Source: Cronobacter malonaticus LMG 23826 (GTDB lineage Bacteria > Pseudomonadota > Gammaproteobacteria > Enterobacterales > Enterobacteriaceae). From it: 64,000 nt of DNA. The DNA is taken from contig NZ_CP013940.1 in the NCBI RefSeq assembly GCF_001277215.2, positions 2,170,001 through 2,234,000 on the forward strand, read 5' to 3'. Of the stretch, positions 9,987-18,768 are shown in pieces. A program made the position numbers and the translations under genes. The notes beneath the pieces are model-generated. The model saw only the letters and a program-made list of their open reading frames with translations, did not search any database and was not told the origin of the DNA. Position 1 is the first letter of the stretch; every line of letters begins with the position of its first letter.

Positions 9987-10002
9987 GATAAAACGTTTTA
10001 TC
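9987..10002. promoter_or_regulatory. MalI operator, malX-proximal, perfect palindrome
   Basis: GATAAAACGTTTTATC is a perfect 16-bp palindrome identical to the known E. coli MalI target. A TGTGA half-site at 9962-9966 upstream may belong to a weak CRP site for malX. Confidence 0.85.
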
Positions 10003-10052
10003 TTGCGATCCTTCGTTCAGGGGCTGGGATCATTTAACGCGAGGTGTCGTTT

Positions 10053-11642
10053 ATGACGGCGAATACAGGTCAAAAAAATACGCTTTGGGGATTTATGCAG
10101 CAGCTCGGCAAGACGTTTATGTTGCCGGTGGCGCTGCTGTCGTTTTGCGGCATTCTGATGGGCATCGGCAGTTCGCTCAGCAGTCATGACGTCATCACGC
10201 TGATGCCGTTACTCGGTAATAGCGTGTTGCAGCTCATTTTTACGTGGATGAGCAAAATGGGCTCTTTCGCCTTTAGTTTTCTGCCGGTGATGTTCTGTAT
10301 CGCCATTCCGCTGGGGCTGGCGCGTGAAAACAAAGGTGTTGCTGCATTTGCCGGTTTTGTCGGCTACGCGGTGATGAACCTGGCGGTTAACTTCTGGCTC
10401 ACCGCCAAAGGGATTCTGCCGACGCAGGACGCGGCGCTATTGAAAGCCAACAACGTCCAGTCGGTGCTCGGCATTCAGTCTATCGATACCGGTATTCTGG
10501 GCGCAGTGATCGCAGGCGTGATCATCTGGCTGCTGCATGAGCGCTTTCACAAAGTGCGTCTGCCGGACGCGCTGGCGTTTTTCGGCGGCACGCGTTTTGT
10601 ACCTATCGTTACCACCGTGGTAATGGGCCTGGTCGGGTTGACGATTCCCCTCATCTGGCCATTCTTCGCCAAAGGCATTAACGCGCTGGGCTGGCTGATT
10701 AACAGCACCGGCAGCTTCGCGCCGATGATTTTCGGCACCGGCGAGCGCCTGCTGTTGCCGTTCGGCCTGCAACATATCCTGGTGGCGCTGATCCGCTTTA
10801 CCGAGGCGGGCGGCACAATGGATGTCTGCGGGCATAGCGTCTCTGGTGCGCTGACCATCTTCCAGGCGCAGCTTAACTGCCCGACGTCTCACGGCTTTGC
10901 CGAAAGCGCCACCCGTTTCCTGTCGCAGGGGAAAATGCCAGCGTTCCTGGGCGGCTTGCCTGGCGCTGCGCTCGCCATGTACCACTGCGCGCGACCGGAG
11001 AACCGTCATAAGATCAAAGGGCTGCTGATTTCCGGCGTCATCGCCTGCGTGGTGGGCGGCACCACCGAACCGCTGGAGTTTCTGTTCCTGTTTGTGGCGC
11101 CTGCGCTCTACCTCATCCACGCGCTGCTGACCGGGCTGGGCTTTACCATGATGGCGCTGCTTGGCGTGACCATCGGCAATACCGACGGCAATATTATCGA
11201 TTTTGTGGTTTTCGGCGTACTGCACGGGCTTTCCACCAAATGGTACTGGGTGCCGGTCGTGGCGGGTGTCTGGTTCGTGGTCTATTACACCATTTTCCGC
11301 TTCGCTATTGCCCGCTTTAACCTGAAAACGCCGGGCCGTGAAGCTGAAACCGCAGCCGTGAATGTCGCGCCTTCAGGCCACACGGGCAAATCCGGCTATG
11401 ACGTCCCGGCCATTTTGCAGGCGCTCGGCGGCGCGGAGAATATTACGTCGCTCGATAACTGCATTACCCGCCTGCGTCTTTCGGTAAAAGATATGTCGCG
11501 GGTGGACAGCGCCGCGCTCAAGGCGAACCGCGCCATCGGCGTGGTGCAGCTTAACCAGCACAATTTGCAGGTGGTGATTGGCCCACAGGTGCAGTCGGTC
11601 AAAGATGAAATGGACAGCCTGATGCAGACCGTGCAGGCATAA
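10053..11642 (+). CDS. malX: PTS permease MalX, EIICB of glucose family
   Basis: Inner-membrane phosphotransferase permease able to transport glucose and maltose in E. coli; the physiological substrate is unclear. It has 529 residues (E. coli 530). The EIIC domain with multiple membrane segments spans about residues 1-410; a C-terminal EIIB domain carries the phosphorylated cysteine in NCITRLRLSV (about Cys470). ATG at 10053 is preferred over an in-frame GTG three codons earlier, because GAGG at 10041-10044 is then well spaced and the N-terminus aligns with E. coli. It has no EIIA domain and would use a partner encoded elsewhere. malY starts 13 bp downstream. Confidence 0.94.
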   Translation: MTANTGQKNTLWGFMQQLGKTFMLPVALLSFCGILMGIGSSLSSHDVITLMPLLGNSVLQLIFTWMSKMGSFAFSFLPVMFCIAIPLGLARENKGVAAFAGFVGYAVMNLAVNFWLTAKGILPTQDAALLKANNVQSVLGIQSIDTGILGAVIAGVIIWLLHERFHKVRLPDALAFFGGTRFVPIVTTVVMGLVGLTIPLIWPFFAKGINALGWLINSTGSFAPMIFGTGERLLLPFGLQHILVALIRFTEAGGTMDVCGHSVSGALTIFQAQLNCPTSHGFAESATRFLSQGKMPAFLGGLPGAALAMYHCARPENRHKIKGLLISGVIACVVGGTTEPLEFLFLFVAPALYLIHALLTGLGFTMMALLGVTIGNTDGNIIDFVVFGVLHGLSTKWYWVPVVAGVWFVVYYTIFRFAIARFNLKTPGREAETAAVNVAPSGHTGKSGYDVPAILQALGGAENITSLDNCITRLRLSVKDMSRVDSAALKANRAIGVVQLNQHNLQVVIGPQVQSVKDEMDSLMQTVQA

Positions 11643-11655
11643 ACCAGGAGGCGAC

Positions 11656-12825
11656 ATGTTCGATTTTTCACAGGCGGTGGATCGCCGCGGCACCTGGTGC
11701 ACCCAGTGGGATTACGTAGCCGACCGGTTTGGCGTGGACGATCTTCTGCCCTTTACCATTTCCGATATGGATTTCCCGACCGCGCCCTGCGTGCTGGAAG
11801 CCATATCGACGCGGCTGGCTCACGGCGTACTCGGCTACAGCCGCTGGCAAAACCCGGAGTTTACCGGCGCAATTGCGCACTGGTACGCCACGCGTTTTGG
11901 CTGTGACATTCCGCGCGAGGCGCTGGTTTACGGGCCGTCGGTGATTTACATGGTGTCGCAGCTGATTCGTCAGTGGTCAGCGCCGGGTGACGAGGTGCTG
12001 ATCCACACGCCCGCTTATGACGCATTCTGGAAAACCATCGAGGGCAACGGGCGCCGTGTGCTCGGCGCGCCACTCACTCAAACCGCAAACGGCTGGCAGT
12101 GCGACATGACCTCGCTTGAGGCGCTGCTGGCACGTCCTCAATGCAAAATCATGCTGCTGTGCAGCCCGCATAACCCGACCGGAAAAGTGTGGCGACGTGA
12201 CGAGCTGGAAACCATGGCGGCGCTCTGCGCGCGCCACGGCGTGCGGGTAGTGAGCGACGAAATTCATATGGATATGGTCTGGAGCGAACGCCCGCATATT
12301 CCGTGGTGCGACGTTGGCCAGGGGCACTGGGCACTGTTTTCGTCAGCATCAAAAAGCTTCAACATTCCGGCGCTGACCGGCGCCTGGGGGCTTATCGCGA
12401 TGGAAGAAGACCGTCAGGCGTATCTTCAGGCGCTGAAAGGCCGCGACGGGCTATCTTCACCTGCCGTGTTATCGCTGGTCGCGCATATCGCGGCTTACCG
12501 CGACGGCGCGCCCTGGCTTGATGCGCTTCGCGATTACTTACGGGAGAACCTGAATTTTGTGGCGCAGCAGCTTAATGGCGCGTTTGCGCAACTCAACTGG
12601 CAACCGCCCGAGGCGACGTATCTCGCCTGGATCGATTTACGGCCTCTCGGCATTAATGACGAGGCGCTACAAAAGGCGCTGATTGAACGCGAGAAGGTCG
12701 CGATAATGCCCGGATACACCTACGGAGAAGAAGGACGCGGCTTCCTGCGCCTGAATGTGGGCTGCCCGCGCAGCAAACTCGAGCAGGGCGTAGAGCGGCT
12801 AATTTGCGCAATTCGTTCACTTTAA
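11656..12825 (+). CDS. malY: PLP-dependent cystathionine beta-lyase MalY
   Basis: Fold-type I aminotransferase-like enzyme with beta C-S lyase activity; in E. coli it also binds and inhibits the maltose activator MalT. It has 389 residues (E. coli 390). Diagnostic parts: DFSQAVDRRGTW-like N-terminus, FTISDMDFPTAP, the CSPHNPTGKVW loop, VVSDEIHMD with the PLP-ring aspartate, and the PLP lysine in SSASKSFNIP (Lys233). An AGGAGGCGAC ribosome-binding site precedes ATG 11656. Co-transcribed with malX under MalI control. Confidence 0.95.
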   Translation: MFDFSQAVDRRGTWCTQWDYVADRFGVDDLLPFTISDMDFPTAPCVLEAISTRLAHGVLGYSRWQNPEFTGAIAHWYATRFGCDIPREALVYGPSVIYMVSQLIRQWSAPGDEVLIHTPAYDAFWKTIEGNGRRVLGAPLTQTANGWQCDMTSLEALLARPQCKIMLLCSPHNPTGKVWRRDELETMAALCARHGVRVVSDEIHMDMVWSERPHIPWCDVGQGHWALFSSASKSFNIPALTGAWGLIAMEEDRQAYLQALKGRDGLSSPAVLSLVAHIAAYRDGAPWLDALRDYLRENLNFVAQQLNGAFAQLNWQPPEATYLAWIDLRPLGINDEALQKALIEREKVAIMPGYTYGEEGRGFLRLNVGCPRSKLEQGVERLICAIRSL

Positions 12826-12833
12826 GTGCAAAA

Positions 12834-12856
12834 AGGGCCGCTATGGCCCCTCTTTT
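12834..12856 (+). terminator. Possible terminator after malY
   Basis: A short GGGCC/GGCCC stem (12835-12848) is followed by CCTCTTTTGTTG. The stem is only five pairs, so efficiency is uncertain. Confidence 0.4.
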
Positions 12857-12930
12857 GTTGCGCAACGTAGCATTTGTGCGGCAATTATTTTTATAATGGT
12901 ATGCACTTTATTCTAAAAAAGAGTGCCATC

Positions 12931-13932
12931 ATGATTGATACCCGCCTTCCCCTTACCGACCTTCATCGCCATCTTGACGGCAACATTCGCGCGCAAACCA
13001 TTCTTGACCTGGGCCGCCAGTTTAATCTCGCTCTGCCCGCCGATTCGCTGGAGACGCTGCGCCCGCACGTACAGATAACTAAAAATGAACCGGATCTCGT
13101 GAGTTTTCTCGCCAAACTCGACTGGGGCGTGAAGGTGCTTGGCTCGTTAGACGCCTGCCGCCGCGTGGCGTATGAAAATATGGAAGATGCCGCGCGCAAC
13201 GGTCTGCATTATGTGGAGCTGCGTTTCTCGCCTGGCTATATGGCGATGACGCACAACCTGCCGGTAGCCGGCGTAGTGGAAGCCGTGATTGACGGTGTGC
13301 GTCAGGGCAGCCGCGACTACGGCGTGGACGCCCGTCTTATTGGCATCCTGAGCCGCACCTTCGGTGAAGAGGCGTGCCTTGCGGAGCTGGACGGCCTGCT
13401 GGCGCATCGCGACCACATCACCGCGCTGGATCTGGCGGGCGATGAGCTGGGCTTCCCCGGCAGCCTGTTCCTCAACCATTTTAACCGTGGACGTGACGCG
13501 GGCTGGCATATCACCGTTCACGCCGGTGAAGCCGCTGGCCCGGAGAGCATCTGGCAGGCGATTCGCGAGCTGGGTGCCGTGCGTATCGGCCACGGCGTGA
13601 AAGCAGTGGAAGATCCGGCGCTGATGGATTTCCTGGCGGAACAAGGGATCGGCATCGAATCGTGCCTGACCTCGAATATCCAGACCAGCACGGTCGCGTC
13701 CCTGGCGCATCACCCGCTGAAGACGTTCCTGGAGCATAATATTCTCGCCACCATTAACACCGACGATCCGGGTGTGCAGGGCGTCGATATTCGCCATGAG
13801 TATGACGTCGCGGCACCCGCCGCCGGGCTGAGTGCGGCGCAGATCCGCACCGCGCAGGAGAATGGCCTGAAAATCGCGTTTCTGACCGACGCGGAAAAAC
13901 AGGCGCTAATCGCGAAAGTCAGCGCGGCGTAA
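12931..13932 (+). CDS. add: Adenosine deaminase
   Basis: Zinc metalloenzyme of purine salvage converting (deoxy)adenosine to (deoxy)inosine. It has 333 residues, equal to E. coli. Metal and catalytic motifs: HRHLDG near the N-terminus (two zinc-ligand histidines), HAGEAAGP (His ligand and catalytic Glu), RIGHGVKA and NTDDPGV (zinc-ligand Asp). The frame begins 19 codons earlier, but ATG at 12931 reproduces the family start ([17 protein letters not shown]). Converges with the yfeH-like gene, leaving only 14 bp between the stop codons. Confidence 0.96.
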   Translation: MIDTRLPLTDLHRHLDGNIRAQTILDLGRQFNLALPADSLETLRPHVQITKNEPDLVSFLAKLDWGVKVLGSLDACRRVAYENMEDAARNGLHYVELRFSPGYMAMTHNLPVAGVVEAVIDGVRQGSRDYGVDARLIGILSRTFGEEACLAELDGLLAHRDHITALDLAGDELGFPGSLFLNHFNRGRDAGWHITVHAGEAAGPESIWQAIRELGAVRIGHGVKAVEDPALMDFLAEQGIGIESCLTSNIQTSTVASLAHHPLKTFLEHNILATINTDDPGVQGVDIRHEYDVAAPAAGLSAAQIRTAQENGLKIAFLTDAEKQALIAKVSAA

Positions 13933-13946
13933 ACCGCGCCGCCAGG

Positions 13947-14945
13947 TCAGGAGGTTGCCGCCTTCTGGCCTGTCTTCTCTTCACTGCGTCTCGCGTAGCG
14001 CTGGGCCATCACCGCGCAGACCATCAGCTGAATTTGATGGAAAATCATCAGCGGCAGCACCATGATCCCCACCTGACTTGCCGGAAACAGCACGTTCGCC
14101 ATCGGCACGCCGTTCGCGAGGCTTTTCTTGGAGCCGCAGAAAACGATGGTTATCTCATCTTCTTTATTAAAGCCGAGCAGTCGCGACACCCAGACGTTAA
14201 CTACCAGCACAATCGCCAGCAGCACCAGCGACACAACGACAACCGCCAGTAGCGCAAGCCCCGTCACCTGATGCCAGATGCCCTCCACCACCGCTTCACT
14301 GAAGGCGACATAAACCACCAGCAGAATTGATGAGCGGTCCGTCATATTGATTAGCTTTTTATGTCTGTCGACCCAGCGGCCAATCAGCGGACGCGAGAGA
14401 TGCCCTACCACAAACGGCACCATCAGTTGCAGAATAATTTTCCCGATAGCTTCAAGCGTATCGGTCTCGCCCTGCTGGGCCTGCATCATGACGCCCACCA
14501 GCACCGGCGAGAGAAAAATCCCGAGAATGCTGGACGCCGACGCGCTGCACACCGCCGCCGCCACGTTACCGCGCGCCACGGAGGTAAACGCGATAGCGGA
14601 CTGTACTGTCGCAGGCAGCGCGCAAAGATAGAGGAACCCCATATAAAGCGACGGTGGCAGCACGCTTTGCGGAATAAACTTCATCGCCAGACCGATCAGC
14701 GGAAAGAGCACGAACGTACTGAGAAACACCATGAGATGCAGCCGCCAGTGCCCTATTCCGGCCAGAATCGCCTCGCGGGAGAGCTTCGCGCCATGCATAA
14801 AAAACAGCAGCGCGATGGCGGCAGTCGTCAGATATTCAAACACCGTTTTAACTCGCCCCTCGCAGGGAAACAGCGAGGCGACAATCACTACGCCAATCAT
14901 AATCAGTAAAAACGTGTCGATTTTCAGGCGCTTCAGCCAGTTCAT
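13947..14945 (-). CDS. Bile acid:sodium symporter-like transporter, YfeH type
   Basis: Integral inner-membrane protein of the SBF-like family (YfeH branch), with about nine or ten hydrophobic segments over 332 residues. Conserved blocks shared with E. coli YfeH include FFMHGAKLSREAI, LPATVQSAIAFTS, GNVAAAVCSASASS, LPFVVGHLSRP-type and FCGSKKSLANG. The transported substrate is not known. In K-12 add is followed directly by ydgJ, so this gene is an addition at this position; a yfeH orthologue at its usual site may also exist. The tail is hydrophilic (RRSEEKTGQKAATS). Codon use resembles the neighbours. Confidence 0.88.
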   Translation of the reverse strand: MNWLKRLKIDTFLLIMIGVVIVASLFPCEGRVKTVFEYLTTAAIALLFFMHGAKLSREAILAGIGHWRLHLMVFLSTFVLFPLIGLAMKFIPQSVLPPSLYMGFLYLCALPATVQSAIAFTSVARGNVAAAVCSASASSILGIFLSPVLVGVMMQAQQGETDTLEAIGKIILQLMVPFVVGHLSRPLIGRWVDRHKKLINMTDRSSILLVVYVAFSEAVVEGIWHQVTGLALLAVVVVSLVLLAIVLVVNVWVSRLLGFNKEDEITIVFCGSKKSLANGVPMANVLFPASQVGIMVLPLMIFHQIQLMVCAVMAQRYARRSEEKTGQKAATS

Positions 14946-15095
14946 TGTCAGTTCCTTGTCATGTTGCAGGTTAATCTACTTTGCAACAAAAAGCCGATCC
15001 TTGCGAGTAATGCGGGTGAAACCGCGCGTCTGAGTGACGCGCCGTTTAAAGAGGAAGAAGAATTGCACCGGCGACGGTGCGCCGGCGCGTAAGGC

Positions 15096-16139
15096 TTAAC
15101 TGCGCAGACATACCGCGGTGCGGCGTTTTGCGGATTCAATCCCCGCTTCAATCAGTTCCATTACCACGATGGCCTGGCTTGCCGGCACCGGGTTTTCACC
15201 TTCGCCACGGATAGCGCTACGCACAGCGGCGTAATAGGCCGGATAGTTACCCGGCACCGTCAGCAGCGTCTGCTCATCCAGCATCTCGCCGCGAGCCACC
15301 GTCAGCACGCCGTCGCGCATGTCGTAACCCCAGTTTTCCTGCGGCGGACGCGTACCCGATTTCAGGCTTTCCTCCTGAGGATCAAGGCCAAACTTGACGT
15401 AGCTGCCGCGGGTGCCGTGCACGATATAGCGCGCGGATTCCGCCGCCGCCAGCATCGTACCGTGTAAGACAACGCGCCGCTCCGGGTAGGCCAGCACCGC
15501 GTGGAAATAGTCGGTCGCCTGCGCGCTCGGACGCAGCTCCGCGAGATCGACGTTGATACTGACCGGCACCCCGAAAAGCTGCACCGCCTGATCCAGCAGA
15601 TGCGGTGCCAGATCGTACCAGATGCCGCTGCCCGGCCCGGCCTGTTCGCGCCAGCGATCGCGCACCTGAGGGCGGAAGCGGTCAAAATGGGATTCGAAAT
15701 AGGCGATTTCGCCAATCTGCCCTTCGGCGATAATCTGTTTCAGCGTCAGGAAATCGCTGTCCCAGCGGCGGTTATGAAACACCGACAGCACCAGGCCTAA
15801 ACTTTTTGCCAGCGTTTCCAGCTCGCGCGCCTGCGACAGCGTAACCGTAAAGGGTTTATCCACCACCACATGTTTCCCGGCTTCCAGCGCCGCTTTGGCC
15901 AGCGGGAAGTGGGTATCATTCGGCGTGGGAATGACAATCAGATCGAGATGCGGATCGTTGAACAGCTGTTTGGGATCGGACACGACCGGCATTCCCGGCC
16001 AGTCGGCGTGGACTTTCGCGGCGTCGCTGCTGGAGACGGCGGCAAGCTCCATCCCTGGCGTACCTGCGATAAGCGGCGCGTGAAAAGTTTTACTGGCGTA
16101 GCCGTAACCGATTAATCCCACCCGGACATTATCTTTCAT
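15096..16139 (-). CDS. ydgJ: Gfo/Idh/MocA-family oxidoreductase YdgJ
   Basis: Predicted NAD(P)-dependent dehydrogenase; the substrate is unknown. The N-terminal Rossmann fold carries the GLIGYGYASKTFHAPL dinucleotide-binding loop, IVIPTPNDTHFPLA and the EAGKHVVVDKPFT motif with the family lysine; the C-terminal alpha/beta domain carries WYDLAPHLLDQAV. ATG at 16139 gives 347 residues and is six bases after GAGGA; an ATG at 16145 touches that ribosome-binding site and is less likely. A GC-rich hairpin (15068-15085) lies just downstream of the stop and may end the transcript. Confidence 0.92.
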   Translation of the reverse strand: MKDNVRVGLIGYGYASKTFHAPLIAGTPGMELAAVSSSDAAKVHADWPGMPVVSDPKQLFNDPHLDLIVIPTPNDTHFPLAKAALEAGKHVVVDKPFTVTLSQARELETLAKSLGLVLSVFHNRRWDSDFLTLKQIIAEGQIGEIAYFESHFDRFRPQVRDRWREQAGPGSGIWYDLAPHLLDQAVQLFGVPVSINVDLAELRPSAQATDYFHAVLAYPERRVVLHGTMLAAAESARYIVHGTRGSYVKFGLDPQEESLKSGTRPPQENWGYDMRDGVLTVARGEMLDEQTLLTVPGNYPAYYAAVRSAIRGEGENPVPASQAIVVMELIEAGIESAKRRTAVCLRS

Positions 16140-16780
16140 GGTCATTCCTCTGCTGAGTTAACCCCTGTATTTGACACCATTCGCAACGCCGCCTCAACGC
16201 TTTCATAACCAAGCGAAAATAAACGGCTTATTTCAGAATTTTCATCATCTTTTCTGCCTTTACCAGAATCTTTCTGGCGATTCGGTTAAGGTTTTGCCCT
16301 TCTTTGATACACAATAGCGAACAGGCTCTGACGTGACGAGGCGTGAGCGCTTTATTGTTTTGATGAAATAAGCAACATAACTTAAAAGAAATAGTGTGGT
16401 CTTTCTTGCGCGATTATTGATATTGCTTCAGGCAGAATAAAAACAGAACATGCCTGAGGCCGTTTGTAAAACACCTGGAAATAGCAGGTGTATCCCTGAA
16501 AACATGTGCTGATGCTGGTGCGCCGGTGCCCGGAGGCCGTTTACATATTGTCGTAAAAAGCCGTTAAAGAGGCACAGAAGGGATATTGCCAGCTCTGGCG
16601 AAGCGCGTTACTCTTTCTCCTCCGAAAGTCGGGCCTGCGTTAATTCTCAAGGAAAACTCTTAAATGTTATTCAGGCTTTTATTAAACCTGCATAACCCGC
16701 TTTTTGCGTTTATTCTTTTACCCGGCCCGCCTCATCTGGCGAAATCTCTTTATTATTTTATTGCGCGGATAACGATTAAC
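16140..16780. other. Long intergenic region between ydgJ and cnu
   Basis: About 640 bp with no convincing gene. K-12 has the 41-codon blr gene here; no similar frame was found. A perfect 7-bp hairpin (ACACCTG/CAGGTGT, 16471-16491) is present without a T-run. A frame joined to cnu begins at 16664 but has no family match. Confidence 0.6.
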
Positions 16781-16996
16781 ATGACCGTTCAGGACTATTT
16801 ATTAAAGTTTCGTAAAATCAGCACGCTTGAAAGTCTGGAAAAATTGTTCGACCACCTTAATTACACCCTTACGGATAATCAGGAAATTATCAATATGTAT
16901 CGCGCCGCGGATCATCGTCGGGCGGAGCTGGTGTCAGGCGGCCGTCTGTTCGATCTCGGCCAGGTGCCGAAAACCGTCTGGCGTTACGTGCAGTAA
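16781..16996 (+). CDS. cnu: Hha-family nucleoid co-regulator Cnu (YdgT)
   Basis: Small Hha/YmoA-like protein that binds H-NS and StpA and modulates silencing of horizontally acquired genes; also named for binding near oriC. It has 71 residues, as in E. coli, and is almost identical ([14 protein letters not shown] at the start, [20 protein letters not shown] toward the C-terminus). The frame is open for 39 more codons, but ATG at 16781 is the family start. Upstream DNA is AT-rich, fitting H-NS-type control, though that is inference. Confidence 0.95.
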   Translation: MTVQDYLLKFRKISTLESLEKLFDHLNYTLTDNQEIINMYRAADHRRAELVSGGRLFDLGQVPKTVWRYVQ

Positions 16997-17090
16997 GGCG
17001 TAAAGGTAGCAATCAGACAGAAAATCTTTATAATCTTTGCGCTGTAATTAATCTTTAGCCATTTGTTGAATTTATATCCCGGGAGGTTAT

Positions 17091-17534
17091 ATGTCCGACG
17101 CGTCCCCGATGCGTATCGGAGGCTGGTTGCTCGCCCCTCTCGCCTGGTTATTGATGTCGTTACTCAGCACCACGCTTGCCGTCGCGCTCTATGTGATGGG
17201 ACTTGCTTCCCCGCAAGTCCATCAGGCGATCAGCGCGCAAGGCACTACGCAAGTGCTTTTCTGGTATGGCTCGATGCTGTGCGCCATGGCGATGTGGGGC
17301 TATACGCTCTGGCTGACCGTCGCTTTTTTCAAACGCCGTCAGGGTGTGCCGCGCCACTATATTATCTGGCTGTTGCTGACCGTCCTGCTGGCGATAAAAT
17401 CTTTTGCGTTCTCGCCGGTGAGCGACACGCTGGCGGTGCGTCAGTTGCTGTTCCCGCTGCTGGCCGCGGCGCTGCTGGTGCCCTATTTTAAGCGCTCGGC
17501 GCGCGTGAAGCAGACCTTTGTCAGGGCAAAATAA
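17091..17534 (+). CDS. ydgK: DUF2569 membrane protein YdgK
   Basis: Small inner-membrane protein of unknown function. It has 147 residues with four hydrophobic segments (residues about 11-40, 53-75, 88-105 and 116-130). YdgK-specific blocks are GGWLLAPLAWLL, TLWLTVAFFKRR and RHYIIWLLLTVLLAIKSFAF. ATG at 17091 follows GGGAGGTTAT. It lies 74 bp before rsxA in the same direction and, as in K-12, is probably the leading gene of the rsx transcription unit. Confidence 0.9.
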   Translation: MSDASPMRIGGWLLAPLAWLLMSLLSTTLAVALYVMGLASPQVHQAISAQGTTQVLFWYGSMLCAMAMWGYTLWLTVAFFKRRQGVPRHYIIWLLLTVLLAIKSFAFSPVSDTLAVRQLLFPLLAAALLVPYFKRSARVKQTFVRAK

Positions 17535-17608
17535 CCTTACAGATTCTCCGTTGTCGCCCCTTGTCGTATGTCCGATAATGAGCGGCTTTTTTCGTTTCAG
17601 GTCGAATA

Positions 17609-18190
17609 ATGTCTGATTATTTGCTGTTATTTGTTGGAACGGTGCTGGTCAATAACTTCGTTCTCGTGAAGTTTCTCGGCCTGTGTCCGTTTATGGGTGT
17701 TTCCAAAAAGCTGGAATCCGCGATCGGCATGGGAATGGCGACCACGTTCGTGATGACCCTTGCAACGATTTTTTCGTGGATTATCGATCACCTGATTCTG
17801 GTGCCGCTTGAGCTGGTCTACCTGCGCACGATGGCCTTTATTCTGGTTATCGCGGTGGTGGTGCAGTTCACCGAAATGGTGGTGCGTAAAACCAGTCCGG
17901 CGCTCTATCGCCTGCTGGGCATCTACCTGCCGCTGATCACCACTAACTGCGCCGTACTGGGCGTGGCGCTGCTTAGCATCAATCTAAACCATACCTTTTT
18001 GCAGTCGGCGCTGTACGGTTTTTCCGCCGCGGTCGGCTTCTCGCTGGTCATGGTGCTGTTCGCCGCCATTCGCGAGCGTCTGGTTGTCGCCGATGTCCCG
18101 CTGCCGTTTCGCGGCAACGCGATCGCGCTGGTCACTGCGGGCCTGATGTCTCTGGCCTTTATGGGCTTTAGCGGGCTGGTGAAGTTCTGA
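17609..18190 (+). CDS. rsxA: Electron transport complex subunit RsxA
   Basis: Integral membrane subunit of the Rsx (Rnf-type) complex, which moves electrons from NAD(P)H and in E. coli keeps SoxR reduced. It has 193 residues with six membrane helices. Hallmarks are [21 protein letters not shown] and [16 protein letters not shown]; each holds a cysteine conserved in RnfA/NqrE, which bind an intramembrane Fe-S cluster. Its stop codon overlaps the rsxB start (TGATG), showing translational coupling. Confidence 0.96.
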   Translation: MSDYLLLFVGTVLVNNFVLVKFLGLCPFMGVSKKLESAIGMGMATTFVMTLATIFSWIIDHLILVPLELVYLRTMAFILVIAVVVQFTEMVVRKTSPALYRLLGIYLPLITTNCAVLGVALLSINLNHTFLQSALYGFSAAVGFSLVMVLFAAIRERLVVADVPLPFRGNAIALVTAGLMSLAFMGFSGLVKF

Positions 18191-18768
18191 TGGAAATGAT
18201 TGTTATCGCGGTTATCGCGCTGACGCTGCTGGCTCTGCTTTTCGGCATGCTGCTGGGCTACGCCTCGCGCCGCTTCGCCGCGGAAGAAGATCCGGTGGTC
18301 GATCAGGTCGACGAACTGCTGCCGCAAAGCCAGTGCGGACAGTGCGGCTACCCAGGCTGCCGCCCGTATGCCGAAGCAGTCGCGAATAACGGCGAGCAGA
18401 TCAACCGCTGCGTGCCCGGCGGCGAGCCGGTGATGCAAAAAATCGCCACGCTGCTTAACGTCGAGCCGCAGCCGCTGGACGGCGACGCTGCCATGGCCGA
18501 GCCGGTGCGTATGCTGGCCGTGATCGACGAGCCGAACTGCATCGGCTGCACCAAATGTATTCAGGCCTGTCCGGTGGACGCTATCGTCGGTGCTACGCGC
18601 GCCATGCACACCGTGATGAGCGACCTCTGCACCGGTTGTAATCTCTGTGTAGACCCCTGTCCGACGCAGTGCATAGAACTGCGCCCGGCCGCCACCACGA
18701 CGGATAACTGGAAATGGGATCTCAACACCATTCCGGTGCGTAACATTCCTGTGGAACAACATGCTTAA
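18190..18768 (+). CDS. rsxB: Electron transport complex iron-sulfur subunit RsxB
   Basis: Membrane-anchored ferredoxin-like subunit of the Rsx complex, 192 residues. An N-terminal hydrophobic anchor (about residues 3-24) is followed by the four-cysteine CGQCGYPGC motif, then two 4Fe-4S ferredoxin motifs [15 protein letters not shown] and [15 protein letters not shown]. It passes electrons within the complex. rsxC begins inside its last codons (overlap 18761-18768). Confidence 0.96.
   Translation: MEMIVIAVIALTLLALLFGMLLGYASRRFAAEEDPVVDQVDELLPQSQCGQCGYPGCRPYAEAVANNGEQINRCVPGGEPVMQKIATLLNVEPQPLDGDAAMAEPVRMLAVIDEPNCIGCTKCIQACPVDAIVGATRAMHTVMSDLCTGCNLCVDPCPTQCIELRPAATTTDNWKWDLNTIPVRNIPVEQHA

Noticed and set aside
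16140..16663. blr gene (beta-lactam resistance small protein)
   Set aside because: Expected by synteny with K-12, but no 41-codon frame with the Blr pattern was found.
16664..16780. 39-codon N-terminal extension of cnu
   Set aside because: The Hha-like protein is 71 residues with start at 16781; the extension has no homologous counterpart.
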